From positions 1 to 44,643 of the forward strand of contig CALXOD010000038.1 in assembly GCA_944389925.1 (NCBI GenBank): a stretch of DNA of 44,643 bases, written 5' to 3'. Below, one piece after another: positions 16,826-25,467 of the stretch. The translations under genes and the position numbers were made by a program. Source of the stretch: an uncultured Victivallaceae bacterium (GTDB lineage: Bacteria > Verrucomicrobiota > Lentisphaeria > Victivallales > Victivallaceae). Every line of letters begins with the position of its first letter. The first letter of the stretch is position 1. The notes beneath the pieces are model-generated. The model was given only the letters and a program-made list of their open reading frames with translations. It made no database searches and had not been told where the DNA came from.

Positions 16826-17695
16826 TCAGAGCACACCGCATTGCTTCATCGTTGCCGCCAGCTTTTCGCGATTGGCGGCGGCCATTTCACAAAGCGGCAA
16901 CCGATATTCCTCCCGGATCATTCCGGCCATAGCCATTGCCGCCTTAATCGGAATGGGATTGGTTTCCACAAACAGATCGCGGAACAGTCCGTAATACTTC
17001 CGGTGCAACTGCAGAGCTTCTCCGGCATTGCCCTGCAGAAACTCACTTACCATACGCACCATTTCTTCCGGAATCAAGTTGGACGCCACGCTGATCACTC
17101 CCGCAGCGCCCACCGCCATCATCGGCAAAGTCAGGGCATCGTCTCCGGAAAGGATCTGAATATCACACAAATTCCGGATTGCCGACACCCGGTCCACGCT
17201 GCCTCCGGCCTCCTTGACCGCCACAATCATCGGATTGCGGCTCAACCGCGCCACTGTGGTTTCTGCGATCGGCACACCGCTGCGTCCGGGAATGTTATAG
17301 AGCACCACCGGCAATCCCCCCTGATCCGCCACTGCGGAAAAGTGACGGAACAGTCCTTCCTGTGTAGGCTTATTGTAATAAGGAGTCACCTGCAAAGTCG
17401 CATCTGCGCCCGCCGCCTTCGCATGCTGCGTCAATTCAATCGCCTCCGCCGTGGAATTGGCACCAGTTCCGGCAATGATCTGGCAACGTCCGGCGGCCTG
17501 TTCGATCACCGTGCGGATCACCCGGGAATGTTCTTCATAAGAAAGGGTCGGAGATTCTCCGGTAGTCCCTACCGGAACAATGCCGGCGACGCCGGCTTTG
17601 ACCTGTTTTTCGACGATTTCCCGAAGTGTTTCATAATCAACGGCTCCGTCGGCAAACGGCGTAATCAAAGCGGTGTAAACGCCCCTGAGTTCCAT
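16826..17695 (-). CDS. dapA: 4-hydroxy-tetrahydrodipicolinate synthase
   Basis: DapA condenses pyruvate with aspartate semialdehyde in the lysine and diaminopimelate pathway. The 289 residues match the family length. The pyruvate loop GTTGESPTL is at 43-51, the catalytic Tyr at 133 in VVLYNIPGRSG, and the Schiff-base Lys at 161 in VAVKEAGG, the same positions as in E. coli DapA. The start is ATG 17695 with GGAGA upstream. It is a single-gene unit with its own promoter and terminator. Confidence 0.95.
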   Translation of the reverse strand: MELRGVYTALITPFADGAVDYETLREIVEKQVKAGVAGIVPVGTTGESPTLSYEEHSRVIRTVIEQAAGRCQIIAGTGANSTAEAIELTQHAKAAGADATLQVTPYYNKPTQEGLFRHFSAVADQGGLPVVLYNIPGRSGVPIAETTVARLSRNPMIVAVKEAGGSVDRVSAIRNLCDIQILSGDDALTLPMMAVGAAGVISVASNLIPEEMVRMVSEFLQGNAGEALQLHRKYYGLFRDLFVETNPIPIKAAMAMAGMIREEYRLPLCEMAAANREKLAATMKQCGVL

Positions 17696-17756
17696 AACAG
17701 CATCGTCTCCAGCAAAAAAACTAAACGGTTGAAAGTTTCAACAGAATCTGGAAAGT

Positions 17757-17785
17757 AAAATACTCCCGCTTCTGTTTTTTTTCAA
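17757..17785 (-). promoter_or_regulatory. dapA promoter
   Basis: On the minus strand TTGAAA (17785-17780), 17 bases, TATTTT (17762-17757), about 60 bases before the ATG. Confidence 0.5.
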
Positions 17786-17857
17786 CTTTTGCAGGAAAAA
17801 ACCAGGCGGATTTTTCCCGGTATTTCCATTTTCGCTATAGTCCCTCCTCTCTGTGAC

Positions 17858-17886
17858 TTGAAAAAAAACCTCCAGAATGGTACTGT
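17858..17886 (+). promoter_or_regulatory. Promoter of the lipoprotein gene
   Basis: TTGAAA (17858-17863), 17 bases, TACTGT (17881-17886). It gives a leader of about 60 bases. Confidence 0.55.
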
Positions 17887-17953
17887 AAAACAAGTTGAAA
17901 ACATTGATTGTGTAATAAATATCATGAATTTTTTTGGAGAAAGAACATTATCC

Positions 17954-18487
17954 ATGAAATACCTCCTCGCCACCGTTTTCGCTGCTTTATTTCTGGCATT
18001 TTTTTCGGCTGGGTGCGTCCACTTTTCCTATGAAGGAGAAGCATTCACTCCGACGGAAAACGTTGACATCTATCATGATGCCGAAAAAATCCCTCAAAAA
18101 TACACCGTAATGGGAAAAGCGGTCGCCTACGGCAATTATCAGGATGTTTCCCGGGACCGTCTGGAAGAGAAACTTGTTGCGGAAGCGGAGGCCAGGGGTG
18201 CGGATGCCGTCCTGGTCACCGCCTTGCAGGTCGTGCCGAAAGGAGACGCGGTCGGCCCTGCTCCGGTTCTGCGCACCATGGAAGCCACTGGAGCAGAACA
18301 TACCTATACCTTTAATCAGCTTCAGAAAGATTTCGACGGCGGGTACGGTCAGACCGATAGGAATTTGTTCAATACCGCCCCCAATCCGCCGACACCGGCA
18401 GTGCGCGAATACCGACGGATCATCCGTGCCGAATTCCTCCGGTTCATGCCGTCTGAGGAGAAGAAAGACACTTCTGGAGAAGAATAA
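17954..18487 (+). CDS. Lipoprotein of unknown function
   Basis: The ATG at 17954 starts a 177-residue protein whose N-terminus ends in FFSAGC, a lipobox with the modified Cys at residue 21. GGAGAAAG lies about 12 bases upstream; an in-frame ATG at 17924 is possible but would put extra residues before the signal. The mature part contains DAEKIPQKYTVMGKAVAYG and LVAEAEARGADAVLV, a short alpha/beta pattern reminiscent of small YbjQ- or DUF4156-like envelope domains, though I cannot assign it firmly. The C-terminus is charged (EEKKDTSGEE). It is convergent with the GntR/LacI gene, 4 bases apart. Confidence 0.7.
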   Translation: MKYLLATVFAALFLAFFSAGCVHFSYEGEAFTPTENVDIYHDAEKIPQKYTVMGKAVAYGNYQDVSRDRLEEKLVAEAEARGADAVLVTALQVVPKGDAVGPAPVLRTMEATGAEHTYTFNQLQKDFDGGYGQTDRNLFNTAPNPPTPAVREYRRIIRAEFLRFMPSEEKKDTSGEE

Positions 18488-18491
18488 AGAT

Positions 18492-19529
18492 TCAACTCTC
18501 CACCAGCTGCCCGGGAAAGTGAATGGCACGACAGGGCCGCCCGGGACGGGTAATCAATGCCAGACACTCCTCAAGTGCGGCATAGCCGATCTCACGCCAA
18601 TCCACGGCAATAGTGGGGAAAATGCCGTAATGTTCGACAATCAGACGCTTGCCGTCCATACTGACCAGGGGGAAATCCTGGTAAAGTGACCGCCCGGGAT
18701 GTTTGGCGGTATAGCTTTCCGCATATAGATAAGTAACGGTATCAGATGTAAAAAAAAGGCCGGTCCCCGGGGTAAACTCAGGCTCAGGCAGAATGCGGCG
18801 ATCCGGACGCAACACGATTTTCGCCATGGTTCCGGTGCGCCGGTACCACTCAATCCGGAACGCGTCCGCACGCGTGAGATAAGTTTGTCGAGCATCTGTG
18901 TAAATACCAACAGTCCGAATCCCCCGGTTTTCAAAATAATCTGCAGCCTGCCTCGCGGCAAAATGCGCATCGATGTCCAGCAGAGAAACATCGCGGTAAT
19001 TCCCACTCATCAGGACTCCCACCGTGGGCATCGGGCCGATCACATCACGATTCAGATGCTCAAATTCATTGAAAACGATCATTCCGTCCATCCGTTCCCG
19101 TAATTCCGTCATGGTGGAGATAGACTCATCCTCCCGATCCACATGCAGCAGAGACAACCAGCAGTTTCGCTGCAAAGCCGCCTCCTGAATACCAAGCAGC
19201 GCCATACTGAACAACCCCGGCCCCATCCATTGGGACCAAGGCCACACGCCCAATTCCGGTTCCGGCAATACCACGGCGATCCGAGTTCTTCCGCGTGGCA
19301 TCATGCGATTATTGGCCACTACGATTCGACGCCCGGAACGGATCAGCAGCCCTTCTTTCTGCAGGCTTTCCACGCCCCGTTGCACCGCACCGTAAGAAAA
19401 GTCATACTGTTGGCAAAGTTCCATAATGGAGGGAATCCGGCTCCCCGGAGGGTAAGCGCCGGAGAAAATCATGGATTTCAAATATTCGGCAAGCCGCTGC
19501 GATTTTCCCATATCACTTTTTGAATACAT
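18492..19529 (-). CDS. GntR-type HTH + LacI-type sensor transcriptional regulator
   Basis: An intact 345-residue regulator. Residues 5-75 form a GntR winged helix (RLAEYLKSMIFSGAYPPGSR, then LCQQYDFSYGAVQRGVESLQ). Residues 85-345 resemble a LacI/periplasmic-binding sensor (RIAVVLPEP, DGMIVFNEFEH, VGVLMSGNYRDVSLLDID, RTVGIYTDA). This architecture is used for sugar-responsive repressors. The AGGAG 8 bases before the ATG sets the start. A perfect GTTCAT-G-ATGAAC palindrome lies just upstream (19544-19556) and could be its own operator. It is divergent from the pseudopilin gene at 19833 and may control it. Confidence 0.85.
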   Translation of the reverse strand: MYSKSDMGKSQRLAEYLKSMIFSGAYPPGSRIPSIMELCQQYDFSYGAVQRGVESLQKEGLLIRSGRRIVVANNRMMPRGRTRIAVVLPEPELGVWPWSQWMGPGLFSMALLGIQEAALQRNCWLSLLHVDREDESISTMTELRERMDGMIVFNEFEHLNRDVIGPMPTVGVLMSGNYRDVSLLDIDAHFAARQAADYFENRGIRTVGIYTDARQTYLTRADAFRIEWYRRTGTMAKIVLRPDRRILPEPEFTPGTGLFFTSDTVTYLYAESYTAKHPGRSLYQDFPLVSMDGKRLIVEHYGIFPTIAVDWREIGYAALEECLALITRPGRPCRAIHFPGQLVES

Positions 19530-19543
19530 GCTCCTGCGCTCCT

Positions 19544-19556
19544 GTTCATGATGAAC
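19544..19556. promoter_or_regulatory. Palindrome, possible operator of the GntR/LacI gene
   Basis: GTTCAT-G-ATGAAC is a perfect 6-bp inverted repeat 15 bases upstream of the regulator ATG and directly beside a TATAAC-like -10 box on the minus strand. That is the expected place for autorepression. Confidence 0.4.
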
Positions 19557-19769
19557 GTTATAAATTATTCATTGATTTTTTATAAATTCAAATCTTTTTT
19601 AGTTTTTTTTGAAAAAACAGCTCTTCTGACCTTTTCCTCCGCATTGGGGAAACAGCTTGCAACCGCCCTCTGTTGGCCTCACCCCTTCGGCCGTGTTTTC
19701 AAAAATGCAAAAATATCCTGATGTATCCAACTGTTTTATCAAAATTTTCCCTCTGAGTTGCGGAAACAC

Positions 19770-19798
19770 TTGACATAGGAGATTTTTTTTGTTATCAT
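19770..19798 (+). promoter_or_regulatory. Promoter of the pseudopilin gene
   Basis: TTGACA (19770-19775), 17 bases including a T8 run, TATCAT (19793-19798). The predicted start site is near 19805, and GGAAAGGG (19818-19825) is the ribosome site. Confidence 0.7.
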
Positions 19799-19832
19799 TA
19801 AATATAGTATCTCCATCGGAAAGGGAATGTTT

Positions 19833-20657
<825 letters not shown>

Positions 20658-20667
20658 CTCCCCTTGT

Positions 20668-20712
20668 AAAAAAAGAACGGGCAATCCGGAATTTTCCGGA
20701 TTGCCCGTTTTC
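20668..20712. terminator. Bidirectional rho-independent terminator
   Basis: A perfect 16-bp stem (20676-20691 with 20694-20709) is followed on the plus strand by a T-run and preceded by seven A (20668-20674), which become a T-run on the minus strand. It can stop both the pseudopilin transcript and the long minus-strand phage-like operon. It marks the left limit of that operon. Confidence 0.85.
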
Positions 20713-20752
20713 TTAAACACCCTGCATTCTTTCTGCGGTACTGTTACAGAAA

Positions 20753-21166
20753 TTACTGCGTAACATCTTCTCCGTTTGGGCCCGTAGCCTCTATCCCCTG
20801 ACGGGTTACGCTTAAATTCTCACGCGTAGCCGTAATCACTTCCGCTACCGCCGTCAAATCGGTATCCGGCAACAAAGAAATGTACCCCTTCGCAACTTTT
20901 CCGGCGAAAATTTTCCCAGTCGGGGTCGGGGCTTCCGGAGTCGCCGCAGACAGAGAAATATATCCCGCCCAGCCGTTCTCCCAGATAATCACCGACTTGT
21001 GCTGAAGAGATCCGGTTACAGCTTTTACCACACTTTCATGTGTTTCGGTAACTCTTACCACTCTGCCCGTCTCCGGCTCCAATTCCGTAATCACTGTCGA
21101 AGTGCCGCAGCCGGTCAGAATCAACACCATTCCAACTACAGCCAAACCACCCAGGATCCATTTCAT
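20753..21166 (-). CDS. Small lipoprotein at the end of the phage-like operon
   Basis: 137 residues. The N-terminus MKWILGGLAVVGMVLILTGC is a lipoprotein signal with the lipid-bearing Cys at 20. Beyond it no known domain is apparent; the segment ESVVKAVTGSLQHKSVIIWENGW and repeated Thr/Val-rich strands suggest a small beta domain. The start overlaps the stop of the preceding gene as ATGA and has AGAGGAG upstream, so it is translationally coupled to the phage-like operon. In phages a lipoprotein here could serve in lysis (Rz1-like), though it is longer than Rz1, or as a surface protein made by the lysogen. Neither is shown by the sequence. Confidence 0.6.
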   Translation of the reverse strand: MKWILGGLAVVGMVLILTGCGTSTVITELEPETGRVVRVTETHESVVKAVTGSLQHKSVIIWENGWAGYISLSAATPEAPTPTGKIFAGKVAKGYISLLPDTDLTAVAEVITATRENLSVTRQGIEATGPNGEDVTQ

Positions 21167-21612
21167 AGGTTTGTTACTCCTCTTTTATGGCTTGAAAACA
21201 AATCTTTTTCTTCCGCGCATTCGCGATACTGCGACCAGCCGAAGGCCTGACAGTAGCGGGCCAGCCGGGCGGCACGGCGAATGGCAAGATACCGGCGCGG
21301 ATCGTACCAGCGGTACCGTGCTTTCGCCACGATTTCACCATTGGCGGCAAAGCGGTCGTTGGTCGCGGTGAAGTGTTCGCGCGTCCCGTCCGCTTCGTAC
21401 CACTCGACATCGTGGATGAAGGCCGGAAGTTCCGCTTCCGGGCGGAGGTCCGTTACCAGTTCCCGCGCCCATTCCGGGAAGAAGTCCGGGCCGATGCCGT
21501 TGCAGAGTTTCCGCAATTCGGCGTCGCGGTACTTGTCCAGTACGTCGCGCCCGGCAAGTCCAAGGCGGTTGACTTCACGCCGCATGGCGCGCACCTGATC
21601 CAATGTGTACAT
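21163..21612 (-). CDS. Phage-like operon protein, unknown
   Basis: 149 residues, basic, mostly helical, rich in Arg, Tyr and Trp. The segment ELPAFIHDVEWYEADG followed by FTATNDRFAANGEIVAKARYRWYDPRRY is seen in small proteins near the 3' end of tailed-phage structural operons, but I cannot name a function. The true start is the ATG at 21612, since AAGGGA lies 8 bases upstream. Downstream coupling is through an ATGA overlap with the lipoprotein. Confidence 0.6.
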   Translation of the reverse strand: MYTLDQVRAMRREVNRLGLAGRDVLDKYRDAELRKLCNGIGPDFFPEWARELVTDLRPEAELPAFIHDVEWYEADGTREHFTATNDRFAANGEIVAKARYRWYDPRRYLAIRRAARLARYCQAFGWSQYRECAEEKDLFSSHKRGVTNL

Positions 21613-21626
21613 CAAAACATTCCCTT

Positions 21627-23108
21627 TTAACTGATTGGCGTAATGTTTAGAATAGCTTTACATCGTTCAAATTCTGCAAGAACTTGTTCTGCTGTTAGCG
21701 CTACATTGAAAAGCTTCATTTCACGGCGACATCCACCAAGCTCATCACCACCTCCATTACCACCAAAGTATAACCATTTATAACCACCATAATTAGGATC
21801 TCCAGAGAACGTTCCTCTTGCTACACCATCAATATACAATGTAGCTAACTTTTTCTTTCCTGAATATGTGAGCGCTGCATGATGCCAACTATTCACGATT
21901 GATGAGTTCTCAAACTTGTAACAATAGTCAGTTGACAGTGCTTTCCCGATTACCCCGAGAACCGTTATCGGATTATACCAATTAATTGCAATACAAATTC
22001 CGTTACCGGAATACCTGCCAAAACCAAGAACGGCAGTAAATTTGTTGGAAATTCCCTCATCTCCACCCCAAAATGCTGCAGAAAGTGTAAGATCTGTGAA
22101 ATCTCCATAATATGTGTGTGGATATTCTGCAAGATCTTGTTCTCCAATACCTGAAGATCCAGTTAATTCTGTAACGTCAATCCCGGCTTTCTGAACCAGC
22201 GCAAACGAGGTATCACCGGAAGCCACCATCGTCTCCCCCCAGTCGGGGGTCAGGACAACATAGCCGGAAGCATCTGTTTCCGGCAGTGTTTTCCCCTCGA
22301 TATACGCGCGGCAGGCGTTGCCGTATTCGGAGCCGACGGGATCGCCGATCAGCCGGGAGGCGCTCATGGCGTAAACGCCGTGCGGCTTCGGCGTGAACTG
22401 ACTGCCGGATGCAATAGTATCCGCACCGTCGAACGTGTAGGCGTCCTGCGCCGCGTCATAGCCGGTCGCCTTATGAACGGTGATTTCCTCCGCGCTGCCG
22501 CCGGTTATTTCCACCGTCACTTCATCAGAAAACCCGTATGAAATATTATTCCATGTCTCTGTTCCGTTTGTAAGCTCTTTACCAGGTTTTATCAAAAAGG
22601 CGAGAGACAGATCAGGCGTCTGAGTCACCCTGAACAGAAACCAGACGACGTTTTCATCGTCAGGTTTTGCCGGTGAGTTCCCCGTCATTTCATCGGCAGT
22701 ACCGAGATAAAACTCCTCCGTTTCATGTTTATAAACGGGGTAGGCACCTCCTTCAAATCCAGCCTCCATATATAACTGATACTTTCCATTCGCTCCGACA
22801 AGAGCGACACCGGGCTCTGTTTCCATCTCATGATTGGTGATACCGCTCAGCGTCAGCTCCGTCACCTTTTGGAAGGGAGGATTATAAGAAGACACCTTCA
22901 CCAAATCGAAAGCTCCTCCTCCGCCGGAGCCACCGCCGGAAAGCGGCGTCCAGCTTTTTCCGTCGGAACTGTAGGAGAGCGTTTCACCCTCTTTTTTGAT
23001 CAGGCCGATTGTTCCGCCCACCTTGCTGCCGACCGTGCCGCTGTCCAACACAGTGGCGATACCGGTTTCTCCGCCGATTTTTGTCATGGTAATGCCGTTT
23101 TCGCTCAT
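21627..23108 (-). CDS. Fibre-like protein with C-terminal LamG/concanavalin-type domain
   Basis: At 493 residues this is the second-largest product of the phage-like operon after the large terminase. The N-terminus (1-55) contains repeated Gly-rich short strands and SYSSDGKSWTPLSGGG, followed by a flexible GGGSGGGG linker near residue 60. The middle (about 65-310) is beta-rich. The C-terminal ~180 residues look like a LamG/laminin-type jelly roll (SSIVNSWHHAALTYSG, LATLYIDGVARGTF, KLFNVALTAEQVLAEFERC). The family binds glycans or proteins, so this is probably a receptor-binding fibre. Bases 21640-22190, which encode the LamG part, are clearly more AT-rich than the rest of the gene, suggesting acquisition by recombination. 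The start overlaps the preceding gene's stop. Confidence 0.65.
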   Translation of the reverse strand: MSENGITMTKIGGETGIATVLDSGTVGSKVGGTIGLIKKEGETLSYSSDGKSWTPLSGGGSGGGGAFDLVKVSSYNPPFQKVTELTLSGITNHEMETEPGVALVGANGKYQLYMEAGFEGGAYPVYKHETEEFYLGTADEMTGNSPAKPDDENVVWFLFRVTQTPDLSLAFLIKPGKELTNGTETWNNISYGFSDEVTVEITGGSAEEITVHKATGYDAAQDAYTFDGADTIASGSQFTPKPHGVYAMSASRLIGDPVGSEYGNACRAYIEGKTLPETDASGYVVLTPDWGETMVASGDTSFALVQKAGIDVTELTGSSGIGEQDLAEYPHTYYGDFTDLTLSAAFWGGDEGISNKFTAVLGFGRYSGNGICIAINWYNPITVLGVIGKALSTDYCYKFENSSIVNSWHHAALTYSGKKKLATLYIDGVARGTFSGDPNYGGYKWLYFGGNGGGDELGGCRREMKLFNVALTAEQVLAEFERCKAILNITPIS

Positions 23109-23521
23109 GCTTCACCTCCCGTCATCTGTTCCCGGACCTGATCCAGCGTTAAATTGACCAGCGCCAGCCATTCGGAAACCCGTTCGTCCAGAAGATCGAT
23201 CATGCCGCCCGGCGCGGCGTCGCTGGAAAGGAGCGCCAGCCCGGCGAGCGCCGGTTTCAGGGCTGCCTCATTCTGCATCACCGCCGCCACCTGTTCCGCC
23301 GGAATCAGGGCGTACAGCGCCCCGATGAAAGCGGAAATCGGCACCCATTCGGAAGTCGCCCCCGGCTCGGGAAGTTCAATCACCGCGCCGTCCACAATGT
23401 CCAGGCGGGAGGTGGGCAGCGTGCCGGTATAAAGAATCCACCCGGCTTCCAGCATGGCGGTTCGGCCGAGGCTCGGGCCGTTCCAGGCGATGACGCTTTC
23501 ATTTTCTTTTTTCACATACAT
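23105..23521 (-). CDS. Small acidic phage-like operon protein
   Basis: 138 residues, acidic, starting MYVKKENESVIAW. It sits between two LamG-domain fibre genes, the position where tailed phages often encode tail-fibre assembly proteins, but I see no diagnostic motif. The end overlaps the next gene by 4 bases (ATGA), and the gap to the previous gene is 4 bases. Confidence 0.5.
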   Translation of the reverse strand: MYVKKENESVIAWNGPSLGRTAMLEAGWILYTGTLPTSRLDIVDGAVIELPEPGATSEWVPISAFIGALYALIPAEQVAAVMQNEAALKPALAGLALLSSDAAPGGMIDLLDERVSEWLALVNLTLDQVREQMTGGEA

Positions 23522-23525
23522 ATTT

Positions 23526-24290
23526 TCACCCCATCGTGTTTGAAATTGCGGCGATTTCCGGTTGAGTCAAGGCGCGGTCGAAGATCAGCGCGGCGGAAAT
23601 ACGGGTCAGGCTACCGGCATAGTAAGAGTCATTCGGATCGCGCCGGATTCCAACGGTGGTTTCCTGCGTGGTCGTGGCTGTTGGAGTCCCCCACGCAAAT
23701 GCCTGAGCGGAACTGCTCCCCACCTGCACACCGTCTACAAATGAACGCAAAACGGTACTTTCCGGAAGATGCTCTATTGAAAACGCAAACACATGCCAAC
23801 TGTCAAGCAGTTCTGAAGCATCCGCGTAAGCTGAATAAAAAACCCTGCCGTTGCTTACTACCGGATAAACCTGAATCAATCCGGATTGCCGGTCTTCGCG
23901 AACACTAAAATGAAAAGTAAAAGCAGTTGCCCCGGAACCGGCATTCCCCTGACTGATGAGGGGATGCAGGAAGAATCTTCCGGCGTCAGGATCATGCGCG
24001 GGGCAGAATGCCCGGACGATGAAGGTCTTGGACGTAGTATTCCCGCGAAAATCAAGCGGCGTGGCGATTCCGGCGACTTTTGCATCGTTCTCTGCGCGGA
24101 AGACGCCACCGGCGGTTGTGATGTTGTTGAAGGTCAGCAGCCGGGTACGCTCTTCCCAGGTGCCTTCCCCGGATGGTACGGCAGGTTGTACACCTTCCGG
24201 CTTCAGAATAGACAGCCAGCGCCCGCCCTGCAGGGCGTCCGCCGCCAGCAGACAGGACGGGTCTTTCGCAATCTGTGAAAGTGCACTCAT
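23526..24290 (-). CDS. LamG-like (concanavalin A-type) fibre protein
   Basis: 254 residues from the ATG at 24290 (AAGGAAG upstream). An N-terminal helical stretch (MSALSQIAKDPSCLLAADAL) is followed by a jelly-roll region with LLDSWHVFAFSIEH, STVLRSFVDGVQVGSS, TVGIRRDPNDSYYAGSLTRI and ALIFDRALTQPEIAAI, the hallmarks of LamG-type glycan-binding domains. The frame is open upstream to 24443, but that stretch is a strongly structured intercistronic region. It is one of two LamG proteins in the operon and probably contributes to host or surface binding. Confidence 0.65.
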   Translation of the reverse strand: MSALSQIAKDPSCLLAADALQGGRWLSILKPEGVQPAVPSGEGTWEERTRLLTFNNITTAGGVFRAENDAKVAGIATPLDFRGNTTSKTFIVRAFCPAHDPDAGRFFLHPLISQGNAGSGATAFTFHFSVREDRQSGLIQVYPVVSNGRVFYSAYADASELLDSWHVFAFSIEHLPESTVLRSFVDGVQVGSSSAQAFAWGTPTATTTQETTVGIRRDPNDSYYAGSLTRISAALIFDRALTQPEIAAISNTMG

Positions 24291-24426
24291 TTTAACAATC
24301 TTCCTTTCTCCAAGGCTGGAGTACGGCGGAGCCGCACGGACTGCCGCCGGAGGGGGCCACCCAAAGTAGTGGTCCCGAAGGGATGAATCAGCATCCGTGA
24401 TGCTGATGAAAACAACTTTGGGGGGA
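24291..24426 (-). other. Structured intercistronic RNA region (three-way-junction-like)
   Basis: The 136 bases between two fibre genes are almost all self-complementary. CCCAAAGT (24360-24367) pairs with ACTTTGGG (24415-24422) and encloses two hairpins: TCCC-GAA-GGGA (24373-24383) and TCAGCAT-CCGTG-ATGCTGA (24388-24406). Nearer the downstream gene lie GTACGGCGGAGCCGCAC-type and CTCCA/TGGAG hairpins. The structure starts 5 bases after the upstream stop codon. No U-run follows, so it is not a simple terminator. Possible roles are transcript processing, attenuation or translational control. Confidence 0.5.
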
Positions 24427-25431
24427 TCATTTTGAAACCTCAATCTGTAAATCTGTTCCGATAACGGCGGTCACGGGATCGGTGTCTTTGAGCGTGTCGC
24501 GTTCGTCGCCGGTGTCGCGGGTGATGGTGATCATGCCGGTTGCCGGGGGATCGAAGGTGATCATCTGCATCTCGTCGGTTGCGGTAACGGGAATCACCAC
24601 CGCGTCGCGCGGCACGCCGTTGACGGACGGGATCAAAACCACGTTGCCGGTTACGGAGGAAGAAGCGGACCGGATGTAAAACTTCAGCGTGGAAACGTTG
24701 CGGACAAAGTCGGCAAGGCGCATTTCATTATACGTCCCGTCGAGATAATGGCACGGCACGCCGTCCAGTTCCACCAGCGGCACGGCATAGGCGTAAACCC
24801 CGCCGGGATTCCCCTGCGGACCTGCCGGCCCCTGTTTGCCATCCGCGCCGGGCTCCCCCTGTTTCCCTTCCTGCCCCTGCGGGCCGTAGGGAATGGCGAA
24901 CGGATCCGACGGCATTCCGGAAACACCCCAGCGGACGCGCTCCAGCGTGTCGCCCGGCTGTAATTCGCCGTGCCATGCGGAGCCATCGGCACTGAACTCG
25001 AAAAACAGCGCCGGCGTGACCGATTCCGGCGGATTCTGCGGATCATAGAGCCGCGGCACCGCCAGCGCCGTGTCGAACAGCAACACGTCGCCGCCGTCGC
25101 CATCCCGGTGAATCTGTACCCGGATTTTCATATTTTCAGACTGAACGTAGCGCACATATTCTTCGGTGTAGGTATCCACGTTGAAAACCAGCGTTTCCGC
25201 CCCCGGTTCCGGCGTGCAGGTCGCGGCAAAAAGCGTTTGATTCCCGTAATACCCCAGCGCCCCGGAAAAGGTGTAAAGTTTTCCCGCTTCCGGAGGAACG
25301 GCCCGGCCTTCGGAATCGAGCATCTGAAATTCCAGAAGCGACTGGTGTTCGCAGTCGATCCGCAGCGGCGCCAGCGGTGCCGTCCCGTCCGCCGTACACA
25401 GCCGGCGCGTATCAAGATGAAGGTAATTCAT
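24427..25431 (-). CDS. Fibre-like protein with short collagen-like stalk
   Basis: 334 residues. Residues 1-175 are beta-rich and contain SLLEFQMLDSEG and EFSADGSAWHGE, similar to N-terminal attachment domains of phage baseplate or fibre proteins. Residues 183-211 are Gly-x-y repeats (GPQGQEGKQGEPGADG and onward), a collagen-like trimerisation stalk found in phage tail fibres. The C-terminal part (212-334) is a small beta domain. It precedes the structured region and the LamG gene. The function is inferred from architecture only. Confidence 0.6.
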   Translation of the reverse strand: MNYLHLDTRRLCTADGTAPLAPLRIDCEHQSLLEFQMLDSEGRAVPPEAGKLYTFSGALGYYGNQTLFAATCTPEPGAETLVFNVDTYTEEYVRYVQSENMKIRVQIHRDGDGGDVLLFDTALAVPRLYDPQNPPESVTPALFFEFSADGSAWHGELQPGDTLERVRWGVSGMPSDPFAIPYGPQGQEGKQGEPGADGKQGPAGPQGNPGGVYAYAVPLVELDGVPCHYLDGTYNEMRLADFVRNVSTLKFYIRSASSSVTGNVVLIPSVNGVPRDAVVIPVTATDEMQMITFDPPATGMITITRDTGDERDTLKDTDPVTAVIGTDLQIEVSK

Positions 25432-25467
25432 GTTTTTCCCTTTCCCTTTTTTTCATCGGGGCATTTT

